From assembly GCA_963978905.1 (NCBI GenBank), contig OZ022256.1:52810001-52874000 (forward strand): a stretch of 64,000 nucleotides of DNA. The letters run 5' to 3'. This stretch comes from Trichostrongylus colubriformis (Eukaryota; Nematoda; Chromadorea; Rhabditida; Trichostrongylidae). Of this stretch, positions 53,415 through 64,000 are shown piece after piece. The notes under the pieces were generated by a model that ran no database searches, was not told where the DNA came from, and saw only the letters and a program-made list of their open reading frames with translations. Position numbers and translations under genes: made by a program. Within the stretch, counting starts at the first letter, position 1. Every line of letters starts with the position of its first letter.

Positions 53415-56400
53415 ATGGTTGAGGATAGAATATCGGTAGTTGCACGCTTGAGGCCGTGAGTCACAGCTTACTCTTTCATTTTACATTTTCAATTAAAAAC
53501 GATTGGTCTAGGTACTTTATGATTTCTCGGAAGTTCCATGCGTGAAATTCACATATTATACTTTCCAGCGATTATCAAAATGGACAACCAGAATGGACAA
53601 AGAATGGTGAAAGAAATGTCGTGAAAAGGGATGGAAGCGAAGTTTATACATTCGGTCAGTTATTTGCGCTGTTTTCAATTTGCCTGTTGAGATTAAAGCC
53701 AAATTGTACAGTTTCCCTTGTCAGTAGCTAGCTTGAGAGATCGACGAAATTAGGCGCAGTGGAAGTAATTCATCGGAAAGCAAGCTCACGGGAAAATCCG
53801 GTCTTTTTCTTGAGAAATGGAGATTTGAAAAAAATGACAAGAGCGCCCGATCTGCAATAAGGTTGATGTTTAGATGAAGTATTCGATCAGCTCTGCAATA
53901 ACGAATTCATATATGATCACGTTATGAAAGGCCTCGTTGACTCAGCGCTAGCAGGATTCAATACTGCAGTATGTGCATATGGCCAATCAGGCGCTGGTGA
54001 GTTCTGTTTTCGATTTCTTAGATATATTCTTTCCAAAGCATAAGTGGACTATTTTGGCTTATTGCCAGGTAAAACACATACATTGACCGGATCAGAAGCG
54101 GAAGATGGTGTGGTGCAATGTACCTTCCGAGCTTTTTTCAGTGCTATTGCTAAAGTATGTCGGCCTCCAGTTACCTGTTATTAAGGGTTCTGATTTACGC
54201 CTTTTTTCTGATGAACGTCTTTTTCAAGTCCGAGGATCGAAACTACATGTTGCGAATTTCGTATGTCGAGATCTACAATGAGCGAGTTCGCGATCTTCTG
54301 AGCGAAAATGTTGGTGACTTGCCGATATACGACAATAAAGATGGTGTTGGTCAAATAGAAGGCTTGACAGAGGTCGTTGTCACAGAAATGGACCAAATAG
54401 AAGAGCTTCTAATAAAGGCTCAGGGTACCGTTTCATTTTTAAGTATTCTTTTTTGAAATTCATAGATGGTCATGCTTCTTCACCTGAAGGTAGCATTTCA
54501 GAGCATCGTCAGCTTGGAGAAACACTCCTCAATGAAAGAAGTTCACGATCTCACACGATCATACGGATAACCATCGAGTCTCATGATGGTATGCTTCTTG
54601 CTTTCGTCCCTAAATATGCCCTATGCAAAATTGTTTTTGGGTATGATTCTCAAACATCTCATCGTTGTTGATAATTAACACGTTGGCGACATTGCGTCCC
54701 AATGTTGGGACGCACGTTTTCTGTCGCGTGGGACAATGCGTCCCAATGGTGCGCAGCACAGAAAATTGCTTTCTTCAACTGATTTGAAATCCACAAATAA
54801 TTAATTTTGATCAGCATGCACCAGGGTATCTAGGGTCAACGTGGTACACTTATATCTTTTCAACAAGTTTTTTTTATCATGCTTTGTATCGTCATCCAGC
54901 ACAGGTTCGGTATCATCGCTGTCGATTAACATACTGTTAACTAGCATTCTGCTCTGCGAAGTCCTTGCAGGTATCCATAGTCATTTAGGAGATTCGTTGC
55001 TATTTAATTCTTGGTCAAGATATTCATACTCGCGAGACGTCGACTTTTTTAACATGCCCATCACCTGGTTAAGTACTTCCCATCACTACCATGCAGTAAT
55101 TCCTTATTCAAGTTCTCGAGGGAGATCTAAAGCGTCGCAGCGCTCACTACTTTGTATTAGCGCTCAAGGTACGCGCGAAAGTCAGCGGATTTGGAAAGGT
55201 GATATCAAAAAACCCAATGCTGGGACGCAATTCTCGGCCAAGCGAGTGCGCGATGTCCCGCGTGGCAGACACGTGAAAAAACGCGCGGTCGCCAACGTGT
55301 TAACAGGGATTTGTCCGACACTTTACAACTGGAATTTTTGTTCACTGGGTGATAATAGAGACGCGATTTGTGTCAATCGTTGATGAATTCTACGCACTTC
55401 CATTCAAGATGGGTGCGCATAGAACGCGAGCTTACGTTGAACCAACGTAAACGTTTGACAGTCTGCTTCCTATTTCACGACTGTCGTCTCCTTACCATTT
55501 TACAAATTGAGTGGTGGGGTTCTTCGATGGTCGCAGAATGGTTGTTCTTCTTTACTTGAATGCGTTGGTTTAGTTAAACTTGGTGGAAATGCGACGAGAT
55601 GTTCGATCATGAACCTCGTCGACTTGGCTGGAAGTGAGAATGCAGCCGCTGCTGGTACTCAAGGATTACGGCAGAAGGTGATCCTCTATAAGCTACCTGA
55701 CTTATTTTGTCACCCTGTCAAATACCTTTTAGGAAGGAGGGAACATCAACAGATCTCTTCTTGCACTTTCAAAAGTGGTTTCCAGTTTAGCCAGTAACCA
55801 GTAAGTTCTCTTCTTTCATCTTGTTCTGAAGTTATGTTAAATATGATGCGTTGTGCATTCTTAAGAAAGTTCATACCATATCGCGATTCCAAGTTAACTC
55901 GGATCTTGAAACCTTCGCTTGGTGGTAATTCGAAAACCGTAATAATCTGTTGTGTGGCTCCATTTTCAACGTCGGAGACGAGCTCAACCCTCAAGGTTGG
56001 TCATTGCGATAACCGTATTTCAATTCCATCAGACTTGTGGAATTTGGTTCTATTTATTGTAGTTTGCTAAGTTGGCTAAGAAGATTGTCACCAGACCAGT
56101 CGTGAATGAAGTAAATGATGATGGTCTTCTCTCGAAGTACTTAAGAGAAATTGAGTTACTCAAACAAGAACTTGAGGTAGGTAGACGTATACCTCTGTTT
56201 AAAGACACCAGAAAGGGCAAAGACAGACTGTGGAATAAGAAAGTGGGGGTGCTCAGCAGTGTAACAGCAGAGAAAGAACGAAATGGAACAGCGGAAAAAA
56301 CGGAAAATGGGAACCCAATCCTCTTTCTCTGTCGCCCCCTCTGCCTTACTAGCTGAGGGTAGACTGCAGACAAGTGAACAGGCTAAGTCAGCCAGGCGCG

Positions 56401-59400
56401 AACGTTGTCTCTCTCTCGCCGGCAACTTGCCCGGCATGAACTACAGAGCGAAACGCCGTGCTGCTTGATCGTGATAAGACCCCAATCCGCGTTTTTCAGT
56501 GCGAGTTTCGCTACTCGTAACCTCTTGTAAAGAGGAAGGTTTGCCTTCGGAGATCAGGAGATCATGTATTCCCACATCCACATTCTCCTTACCCACTCCC
56601 TCCCCTTTCTCCCCCCGATGCCTTTGAAGAAAGATATCCTTGAGCGCAGTTATCCTTTTGGCCATCTTTTATTCTGTGTCCGTGCCATTCCTTTCTCACT
56701 GTTCCTTTTCAGATTTGTGAATAGCGATCCATTTTTTAGAAAACGAAAACGAAAAAAGAAAGCGACGAAGAAGAAAGGAGTCGTGAGCAACGGATCAAGC
56801 TGGCTGAATTAATGAAAGGTATTCTTAATGGAAGAGGAGCAACGGAAGCGGTTGCTGCTTTGGTATGTCCCGTTTCCAGTGCTGGCTTACTGTTTCTTGT
56901 AGGGTTCTTCAGGAAATTAAAGTCCGAAATATAGTGACGTCATAGATTCTGAATTCTGTTCAGAGCAGAAAAGCACGAAGACAGACTTGGGCACCTGGGA
57001 ATGGTCTTCCTTCTCTCAACAGAATGGGGTCTCTCTCACCACCGTCCAAACGGGAACGGATTCTGGGCGCAATCGAAGAGTGTGGTTTGCAGACGTCGGT
57101 ATGTAGTTAAGCTTTGGGAGCTTCTCTTGTGGTAATGACGATTGAGCTGTGGTTCCTTCTCTTCAGCAAGCAGTGATAGTGTTTTTATAGGACGAGAAGA
57201 TTCATGACCCCGAGATAGATGTTGCCGAAAAACCAGATGCTGGAGACGTGTTCTTCATTCCGAGATTTAATCCGAATGAGAGACGTTCAACCATTACGAT
57301 GGATACCGAAGTGCAGGTGGGAAGCTTCAAGAAGCGACTTCATGAACTTTCACTCATAGCTTCTGTGTTCGAATAACCTTACTGGTGTTGCATGGGAACA
57401 GAAAATGTGGCTGTAGAGGCTCTTCAGGTGTGACTTCGTCATATACTTATTTTATAATGTCATGACGCCTTTAGACTTCCGAACCATACCCTGTAGATCG
57501 CTCTGATGAAGTGACTACGCTGAAGAAAGGTAACTCGTCTCTTGCCGAGCAGCTATATGCCAAGAGTAAACGTTGTAAAGAGCTTGAGGTAGGCCGGCAG
57601 ATCAGATTTTTGGTATTCGTTTGACCATTCGCTATTTTACTGCACGTCAAAAGGCCTGTGTGACTGTGACACGGAGTCTTCGTGACTACACATCCTTCGA
57701 AAATCGTGAGATTTGTCATTGAAATCACGAAAGAAATAAACCCAATTTCTCGAGTTCTTAATGATTAATACCAACTGTTTGGAATTCCATTTTTCTACAC
57801 TCAAATTTGTACATGGTTTCCGGTCAAACAACGTATCCTCTAGAAAAGCTGAAAAATCCATTTTCCGTGCACCATTCTAAGTTTGTTTAGAAACAAAAGG
57901 AAGAGTTTACCGATGCGTTCGAGTCCCTGAAAACTGCTATACATCGTATTCAGGAGGTGGAAAAGGGAGCTATAATTTTGGAGGTAAGATTCTGGTGTTC
58001 TTCTTATCAGACTGGACTTTATCAACGCATTCCCAGAGCAAGGTGGAATGTTTGGAGCGTGAAAAGGCAAACCTCAACGAAGAAGTAGCCAAGTTGCGAG
58101 AGGACAATGCTTACTTGAAGGTTGGTTTAGTTATACCATGTATATTCGTTATGTTTTTATGCAACAGGTCTTATGCTAGCCTTCGTCGAACTCATGCGTA
58201 CTGTCGGACTAGTTTTTAGTCACTCATTAATGAAAACGAGACTAATCCTGCCGACCGAACTCGGTTATTGCATCGTATCGACGAGCTCTACGAGGAGCTG
58301 TGCAACTGCAGAAAGGAAACTTCACAAGCTAAGGTAACTTCTGTCCGGTCATAGAGGCTCACCACGTTTTTCTTAAAGAGAGAGAAAGTTTAATCTTATT
58401 TCGCTTATCAGAGATGTAAAAGGTGTGTTTTAGGACGATTTAGCGGTTAGTAAGGATGAAGCTGAGCAAGAGCATATTCTCAACGAGGCTCTTCGTGGAA
58501 AATTGCTCGAGAAAGAGTCCGTCCTGAGAGAAGTTTGCCATCAGTATGAAAGTGCCACCAAAGCGTGGAAAAAAGAGAAGGAGGTGTTGACGAAGAAGGC
58601 TGAAGAGTTATCAGTGAGAGCATCAGTACTCAGAGTCATTCATTATCGTGAAACCGCAGTTCGTGAGTTTAGGCACTTGCGGCTAAGGACGTGGATACTG
58701 TGTCTAAAGAAAGGATCAGCGAAATCAATTCGTTGAAGGAAGCATTGGCTACGTCCAAAGAGCATGCAGAGGCAGCCACACGATTAGCAGATGAAACGCG
58801 AAGTACTGTAAAGAAGGAGTTAGAGGCGCAGTATTTGGCTGTGATGAAGGAGACGGAGGAGGAGCTGCAACAACTCAGGAAAGACAACGTAGATCTGTCG
58901 TCACGGATCGATGTGCTACTGGTAGGTGCTCCAGTCTACAAACACTCGCGCATAATTACTGGTATGACTGGATTTTTGAGATGTCCAACATTATATTAGG
59001 TTGTCCCAAAAGTCTTGTAGGATTTTTTTCGATCATCACTTTTTATTTTTTTTTTTCGTCCAACAAATAACAATTAGGCAACAACGTATTGACCATTGTT
59101 ATCGGCAACCCTCTGCCACTTTATAGGAAAATCGTTGATTCCCTTCTCCCAGAACTCTGGGTTCTGAGAGTCGAAGAAGTCAGCGATCGCCTTCGCAAGC
59201 AAGTCATAATCAACGAATTTTCTCTTGGCCAGGAAGGATTCGAGAGGATGGGTAAGGTGATAGCCAGAAGGGGCAATGTCTGGAGAGTATGGCGGGTGGG
59301 ACAGCACATTCCAGCCGAGTTCCTATAACTTGGCCTGGGTACTTTTCGCGCAATGGGAGCGGGCGTCGTCATGAATAACGGTGACCGCGGACCTTTTCCG

Positions 59401-62189
59401 GCACTTTTCTGGAACAGCAGCGGCGAGCTGCTGGAGCTGGTGGGTGCATACGGCAGCGGTGACTGTCTCGCCTTGTACCAGCACCTCGCGGAAAAGCATT
59501 CCCTCCGCGTCCCACAACCAGCACATTCCCAAGCTAGGTTTGTCCTTCATGTCAATCTCGCCGTTGCTGAAGCTGATGAACCAGCGGCGCACGGTCACGT
59601 AGTTCACACATCCCTTGCCCAATGCAGCGCTGATGGAGTGGCAAGCTTCCGTCGTTTTGGTGCCGCAAGACCGCTCATAATAGATAACACCGCGAGTTGG
59701 GTGGGTATCGACAACGGGCATTTTAGCTCTTTCCACGGGATCTGGTGGGACAATATATACTTTCCTAGAAAGCTTAGAGAACGTTCTACCATATTCCTGA
59801 ACCGCCTAGACCTGCCTCGAAGTAAACAAGAGTTATTGATTTTTTTGGAAAAATCCCATAAGACTTTTGGGACAACCTAATAATTGTTGTACAAGTAGGC
59901 TAAGTAGGAATGGAGTAGAAATCAAGCACGAACAGTATTCAACGTTTTGATTTGTATATTTCGTGGTGTAACATCATGACAGTTAGACCTTTGAACCGCT
60001 TTTATCAGTTGGCTCTCGACTTCCCAAGCACTCCTCGTTAGCAACTTTAATTGTGGTATTTGCAGAAAAGTTCCGGTTCAGTTACTGAGGAAGAAGTTTT
60101 GGTGCTGCAGGAAGAAATTGCAGAGCTAAAGGAGGTTATCGTAAGAAAAACTGAGGCTTTAGATGTTGCAAAAACTTATCAGGAAGATCTGCAAGCTTGC
60201 AGTAAAACGGTGGGAGTTCCAAATACCTCAACAAAAAGCCGTTGTTCCCCATTATTGCCTCTTGATTGCTACCTTGTGTAGGAAGGTGAGGGATTCCGTT
60301 TTAGATCGAACGACTATCGAGAGAAAAGAAAGAACTCGCGACACGTCTCAATATGAAGGTGGAGAATGCGGACATGTTATCCAGACGGGTGAACGCTCTG
60401 AGAGATGAGATCAATGAGAAGCAAGCTGAGGTTAAGAAAGCAGATAATGCAAGGAAGTTGGCCGAAGCGGCTCATGGAAAGGTCTGTAGCAATACCGTGC
60501 AATGTATATTGATCTCCTCCAGCCTTCTGCTTAAGAAGCTATACTGTGCGGATTTCTATCAGGGGGGTCATGGGCGAAGAATGAAGGCTGTTATCAGGCT
60601 TTGCGTTTCTATGGTTTTGCGATTACGCATGCCATGAAGCAGAGATTCGCAAAATCACGGAAACGTCAAGCTCTACATTGGATGTGCCCTCCAGAGAAAA
60701 TAACGGTGTTAGGGAGAGCGGGTGACGGGAGACGTGTAAAGAAATCAAGGAGAAGGGGCACGCAGATCCAACGTATTTAATAAGCGCCGGGCGGGTCGCG
60801 GATAACAATGGCATAGAGAGGGTCGCAGGTGCATTGGAATGATGTGATTATTTGAGATCTCAGGCGTTGTAGAAACCGATGAGACCTCTAGATTCTATAG
60901 AGGAACTTTGCAGATTCAAGAAGAGAATCAACGATTAAGTGAAGAATTCGCAAATTTGAAAGAGGAGTTTACGTCGTTTCGAGCTAATGTTGATTCATTG
61001 CTTAATGAGAAGGACACAAAAATTTCTATGGTAAGTTAAGCAGTCAATATCGATCAGTGTTCGGCACTATCTTTCCAGAGTACAAACAAACGGCGATTTA
61101 AGCGAGTCTGCATTCTAAACTTAACCCATAACGGACGGTGCGCCACATGGTTACTCCCGTCATTTAAATCTAGTTTTGTAATATTTCCAAAAAACCAACT
61201 ATACACGTATACACTACAAGTATTGAAGAATAACATATATTTCCAGGACCGGTGCAGCGCAAATTTTCAACAAACATTATGCGAGTAACTTCAAATGCAA
61301 TCCTTTCTAGTTGTACAAACAAATGACAACAATTGTTTTTAGTTACAATCAATAATCCATTAGAATCCGTAGACTCCGTTTCCCATTTGGAAACCCTCGC
61401 GCTCATCTTACTACTCGAAATGCATAACTTTTTTGCAGTAATAGGTAGAGAGAAGTACCGCGTATAACAGCATGAGGTGATACCACTACACAGTGATGAC
61501 CTTTTTATCAGTAGCAACTGCATAAAAAGGTTACAAAAATGACTCAATTTAAAAATTGGTGAAAGATTTGATTAAAAACGGCGCAAAAACGCCGCCGTCC
61601 GTTATGGGTTGCGTGGCCATGTGGCGCACCGTCCGTTATGGGTTAAAAGATTTCTCATGTTCAATATTATTTTATGAGCGTTTTCAATATATGGAGTATT
61701 TTTAGCTGCAAGAACAAGTGAAAAATAGCCAGCATAAAATACTCGTTCTGGACACCGATCTAGCCATAGCTCAAAAGGATATAGACCGGTACAAGAGTAC
61801 TATTACCAGTATGACGAGAGCTGATGAAGAAGAGCGAGCGAGGGAACATGAAGTAACCTTTTGAACAGGATCCGGCAAATTTCGTGGAAATTCCAAATGG
61901 TTCTGTTTGCTTCCAGGGAGGCCATTTGAAAGAGCAATTAAACATCGCTTTGGAGGAGCTGAACTCAACGAAGAAAGCTAAAGAGGAGGCCGAGGAGCAT
62001 GCAAAGAGCAATGAAAAGATGCTGAAAAAAGCGATGGATACCATAGCCAAGTTGGAGATGTAAGATTATATGTCTGACTTGTCTCGTATGAACGATCACT
62101 TATGCTCTTCTTTTAGGACTTCTCAGTCTTCAGAATGGTCCAAAGAGAAATCGCGGTTGCTTCATAAAGTTGACGATCTTCAAAGACAG
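53415..62189 (+). CDS. kinesin-7 (CENP-E-type) motor, 3' end beyond window
   Basis: Twenty-five exons can be joined in phase (53415-53455, 53569-53654, 53874-53996, 54069-54154, 54229-54424, 54466-54588, 55574-55677, 55733-55800, 55866-55995, 56063-56176, 56740-56862, 56964-57098, 57191-57316, 57475-57588, 57891-57983, 58037-58120, 58220-58333, 58434-58613, 58673-58921, 60066-60209, 60305-60481, 60914-61030, 61706-61852, 61917-62059, 62117-62189), 1,030 residues so far. The N-terminal motor (1-345) has [10 protein letters not shown]-loop GQSGAGKTHT, switch [10 protein letters not shown], switch [18 protein letters not shown] and neck [11 protein letters not shown]. Then come coiled coils and, at about 400, RRQTWAPG, like the RRxTWCxG tag after the CENP-E/kinesin-7 neck. 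Exon 5 uses a TTTTCAAG acceptor. CENP-E moves chromosomes toward the metaphase plate; function here is inferred only from the motor class. Confidence 0.88.
54675..55303. mobile_element. piggyBac-like element, TTAA-flanked, internally deleted
   Basis: TTAA at both ends, with inverted repeats CACGTTGGCGAC and GTCGCCAACGTG. GCGTCCCAATGTTGGGACG-type palindromes lie inside each end. On the minus strand near 54860-54950 a short acidic frame ([15 protein letters not shown]) resembles the acidic start of piggyBac transposases. No DDD catalytic core remains. Lies in kinesin intron 6. Confidence 0.65.
56191..56572 (+). repeat. repeat family R (copy 3), in kinesin intron 10
   Basis: TTTAAAGACACCAGAAAGGGC to GATCATGTA, same orientation as copy 2. 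Family-specific blocks GGGGTGCTCAGCAGTGTAAC and GTAGACTGCAGACAAGTGA. Confidence 0.55.
58996..59880 (-). mobile_element. mariner element, deletion derivative, in kinesin intron 19
   Basis: 885 bp between TA dinucleotides (58994-58995, 59881-59882). Inverted repeats TTAGGTTGTCCCAAAAGTCTT and its complement at the right. The transposase is on the minus strand and broken. Full mariners are about 1.3 kb, so some 400 bp are missing. Confidence 0.88.
59074..59736 (-). pseudogene. mariner transposase, internally deleted with an in-frame stop
   Basis: The N-terminal helix-turn-helix part ([19 protein letters not shown]) is followed directly by the middle of the catalytic domain ([22 protein letters not shown] with the second aspartate), then [13 protein letters not shown] with the third. 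The segment that normally holds the first catalytic aspartate (TGDEKW region) is missing, and a TAG at 59323-59325 interrupts the frame between the second and third aspartates. Inactive. Not related to the SET gene except that SETMAR in primates also captured a mariner. Confidence 0.85.
61121..61646. mobile_element. piggyBac-like MITE, TTAA-flanked, 526 bp, in kinesin intron 22
   Basis: TTAACCCATAACGGACGG at the left and CCGTCCGTTATGGGTTAA at the right, continuing through TGCGCCACATGG. The TTAA duplication and CCC start are the piggyBac signature. A second GTCCGTTATGGGTTGCGTGG lies just inside the right end. The 125-codon minus-strand open frame inside has no recognisable transposase motif. 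Confidence 0.75.
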
Positions 62190-62835
62190 GTAAGCCGTAG
62201 TTCTGAGGCTACATATCTCTGAAACTGCAAACTGATTCCATAGCTTTACATATCGTACTAATTATGTGTAAGCGGCTAAGCGTCCGTTGGTATGTGTGGG
62301 TGCTGGATCAGAAATTCCCAACTCGCCTATCGGCAATCGCAAAATCTTAAATTTTTTTTTGTTTGGACGGGGGATCATCAAGGTGGGTGATCAGAAGGTA
62401 TGAAGAAAGATTTGCTTCGAACTTTGTCCTTAACAAGGGAAACGTGTGCGTCGAGATTGAGCGCGTTTGGTACACCCCTTGCGAAGTCAGGGAAAAGGGG
62501 CTATTCTAAGTATATTCTACTATTCTGGATGAGACCCAACTGTTTCCTACATCTCTGAGGTTTATGTGATCTATTTAAACATTTTAACGCTTTTTCTTTA
62601 TGTCTTTTCGAGGCTAGCGAAGTTGACTTCGATCACACTCCGTTATTATCCAGCTATTTTCGATTGTTCACAGCTTTCGCACATTCTCCTGAAACTAGAC
62701 CTCCTTGACACACCGGCTTTGCTGACACATAGTAGTGCGCATATCATACCGTAGTGCAAAACGGGCCCATTCCAAATCGCTGTGAGAGAGATCAGTCCTA
62801 TGTTTCAGCACTGCACTATTACGTTGTATTATGAA
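62190..62835. other. kinesin intron or 3' flank, no exon recognised
   Basis: Exon 25 ends with a GTAAGC donor in phase 0, so the gene continues, but no further coiled-coil exon is visible before the Helitron. Confidence 0.45.
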
Positions 62836-64000
62836 CCAGTTGGCGGGCGCACACTACTGTGCGCGAAACACCATGTGCGTCAGTAGGTCGGCCTGTATTG
62901 CTCTTTTTCTTGAGGACAGAGTATTTCAGTGCACACCCAGCCCACCGTGGGCGGAGCTTAAATTAGTCCATGTGTGGTCTTCACTTCTTGTCCCATGCTC
63001 TACCCATCCAAACTTGTCCCCAACTTGTCTCTACAGGTCGTTTTTCATGTAACGTCCAAGCTCCGCCCACCACTTTAAATGCTACGCCCGCTGTGCCCTG
63101 CATTCTTTCCTGGCCTTCAGAAACTCATCCCTGACCTTGATCCATCTTCTCCCTATGTTTGGGGCACATTCGAACCCAATCAACAATTTTTGAGCATTCC
63201 ACGACGGCCCCGCCCATTATGGGCGGAGCTTAACTTGGTCCATGTGTGGTCTTTACTTAGTGTCCCATGCCCTACCCATACCGCATTTGTTCCCATCTCC
63301 ACAGGTCGTTTTTCATGTAACGTCCAAGCTCCGCCCACCACTTTAAATGCTACGCCCGCTGTGCCCTGCATTCTTTCCTGGCCTTCAGAAACTCATCCCT
63401 GACCTTGATCTATCTTCTCCCTATGTTTGGGGCACATTCGAACCCAATCAACAATTTTTGAACATTCCACGACGGCCCCGCCCATTATGGGCGGAGCTTA
63501 ACTTGGTCCATGTGTGGTCTTTACTTAGTGTCCCATGCCCTACCCATACCGCATTTGTCCCCATCTCCACAGGTCGTTTTTCATGTAACGTCCAAGCTCC
63601 GCCCACCACTTTAAATGCTCCGCCCACTGTGCCCTGCATTCTTTCCTGACCTTCAGAAACTCATCCCTGACCTTGATCCATCTTCTCCCTATGTTTGAGT
63701 CACATTCGAACCCAATCAACAATTTTTGAACATTCCACGACGGCCCCGCCCATTATGGGCGGAGCTTAACCTGGTCCATGTGTGGTCTTTACTTAGTGTC
63801 CCATGCCCTACCCATACCGCATTTGTCCCCATCTCCACAGGTCGTTTTTCATGTAACGTCCAAGCTCCCCACCACTTTAAATGCCCCGCCCACTGTGCCC
63901 TGCATTCTTTCCTGACCTTCAGAAACTCATCCCTGACCTAAATCCATCTTCTCCCTACGTTAGGAGCACGTTCGAACGTAATCAACATTTTCGGGCTGAA
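62836..64000 (-). mobile_element. second Helitron copy, inverted, running off the window
   Basis: On the minus strand the 3' terminus reads hairpin GCGCACA-GTAG-TGTGCGC, CCGCCAA, CTGG, then T (plus-strand A at 62835). Same family as 33379-34720. Its 5' end is beyond 64000. Confidence 0.75.
62990..64000 (-). repeat. tandem array of the 267-bp Helitron satellite, at least 4 units
   Basis: The landmark GTCGTTTTTCATGTAACGTCC recurs near 63038, 63306, 63574 and 63841, a period of 268. Runs to the window edge. All open frames here are repeat translation. Confidence 0.9.

Noticed and set aside
58996..59880. Link between the mariner relic and the SETMAR-type gene
   Set aside because: They are 43 kb apart in unrelated contexts. 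The SET gene ends after post-SET without a transposase; the SET-mariner fusion is a primate event.

Overview
This window is eukaryotic and almost certainly from a nematode. Genes are split by many introns with GT...AG borders and T-rich acceptors, and six of the seven genes whose start is visible have a splice-acceptor-like TTTCAG, TTTAG or CAG just before the first ATG, as expected of spliced-leader trans-splicing. Three same-strand genes are spaced like a C. elegans-type operon. Gene content (CED-2, DAF-4, SET-23, UAF-2, CYN-13 and SFA-1 relatives) and the dense load of inverted-repeat transposons suggest a clade V worm, possibly a strongylid parasite; that last step is inference.

Layout. 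1-1511: 3' end of a Nup155 (NPP-8) gene, plus strand. 1512-9764: gene-poor, with several foldback transposons. 9765-11714: ced-2 (CrkII adaptor). 13367-15310: a SETMAR-type SET histone methyltransferase (set-23-like), followed 162 bp later by a CCDC137-like nucleolar gene (15472-20239); the two may be co-transcribed. 20240-26435: transposon nest, with a BEL/Pao retroelement with identical LTRs and a solo LTR of another family both inside one older palindromic element. 27322-31262: a daf-4-like TGF-beta type II receptor kinase. 31263-39350: repeats, including a complete non-autonomous Helitron built around a 267-bp satellite. 39351-50764, minus strand: uaf-2 (U2AF35), cyn-13 (RRM cyclophilin) and sfa-1 (SF1/BBP) in that transcriptional order, head to tail, probably one operon. 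50765-53414: divergent intergenic region with nested foldback elements. 53415-62189 and beyond: a kinesin-7 (CENP-E-type) gene whose introns hold two TTAA-flanked piggyBac-like elements, a decayed mariner, another foldback family and, near the window end, an inverted second copy of the Helitron.

How the genes fit together. The minus-strand trio is functionally coherent: SF1 binds the branch point, U2AF35 reads the 3' splice-site AG, and CYN-13/PPIE is a spliceosomal prolyl isomerase. The plus-strand genes are not one pathway: nuclear pore, cell-corpse engulfment and Rac signalling, chromatin, nucleolus, TGF-beta signalling and mitotic motor.

Most intergenic DNA is short non-autonomous transposon sequence. 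Many copies keep intact 9-10 bp target duplications, typical of the Mutator-like (MULE) superfamily, so boundaries can be set to the base. No CRISPR, rRNA or convincing functional tRNA gene was seen.
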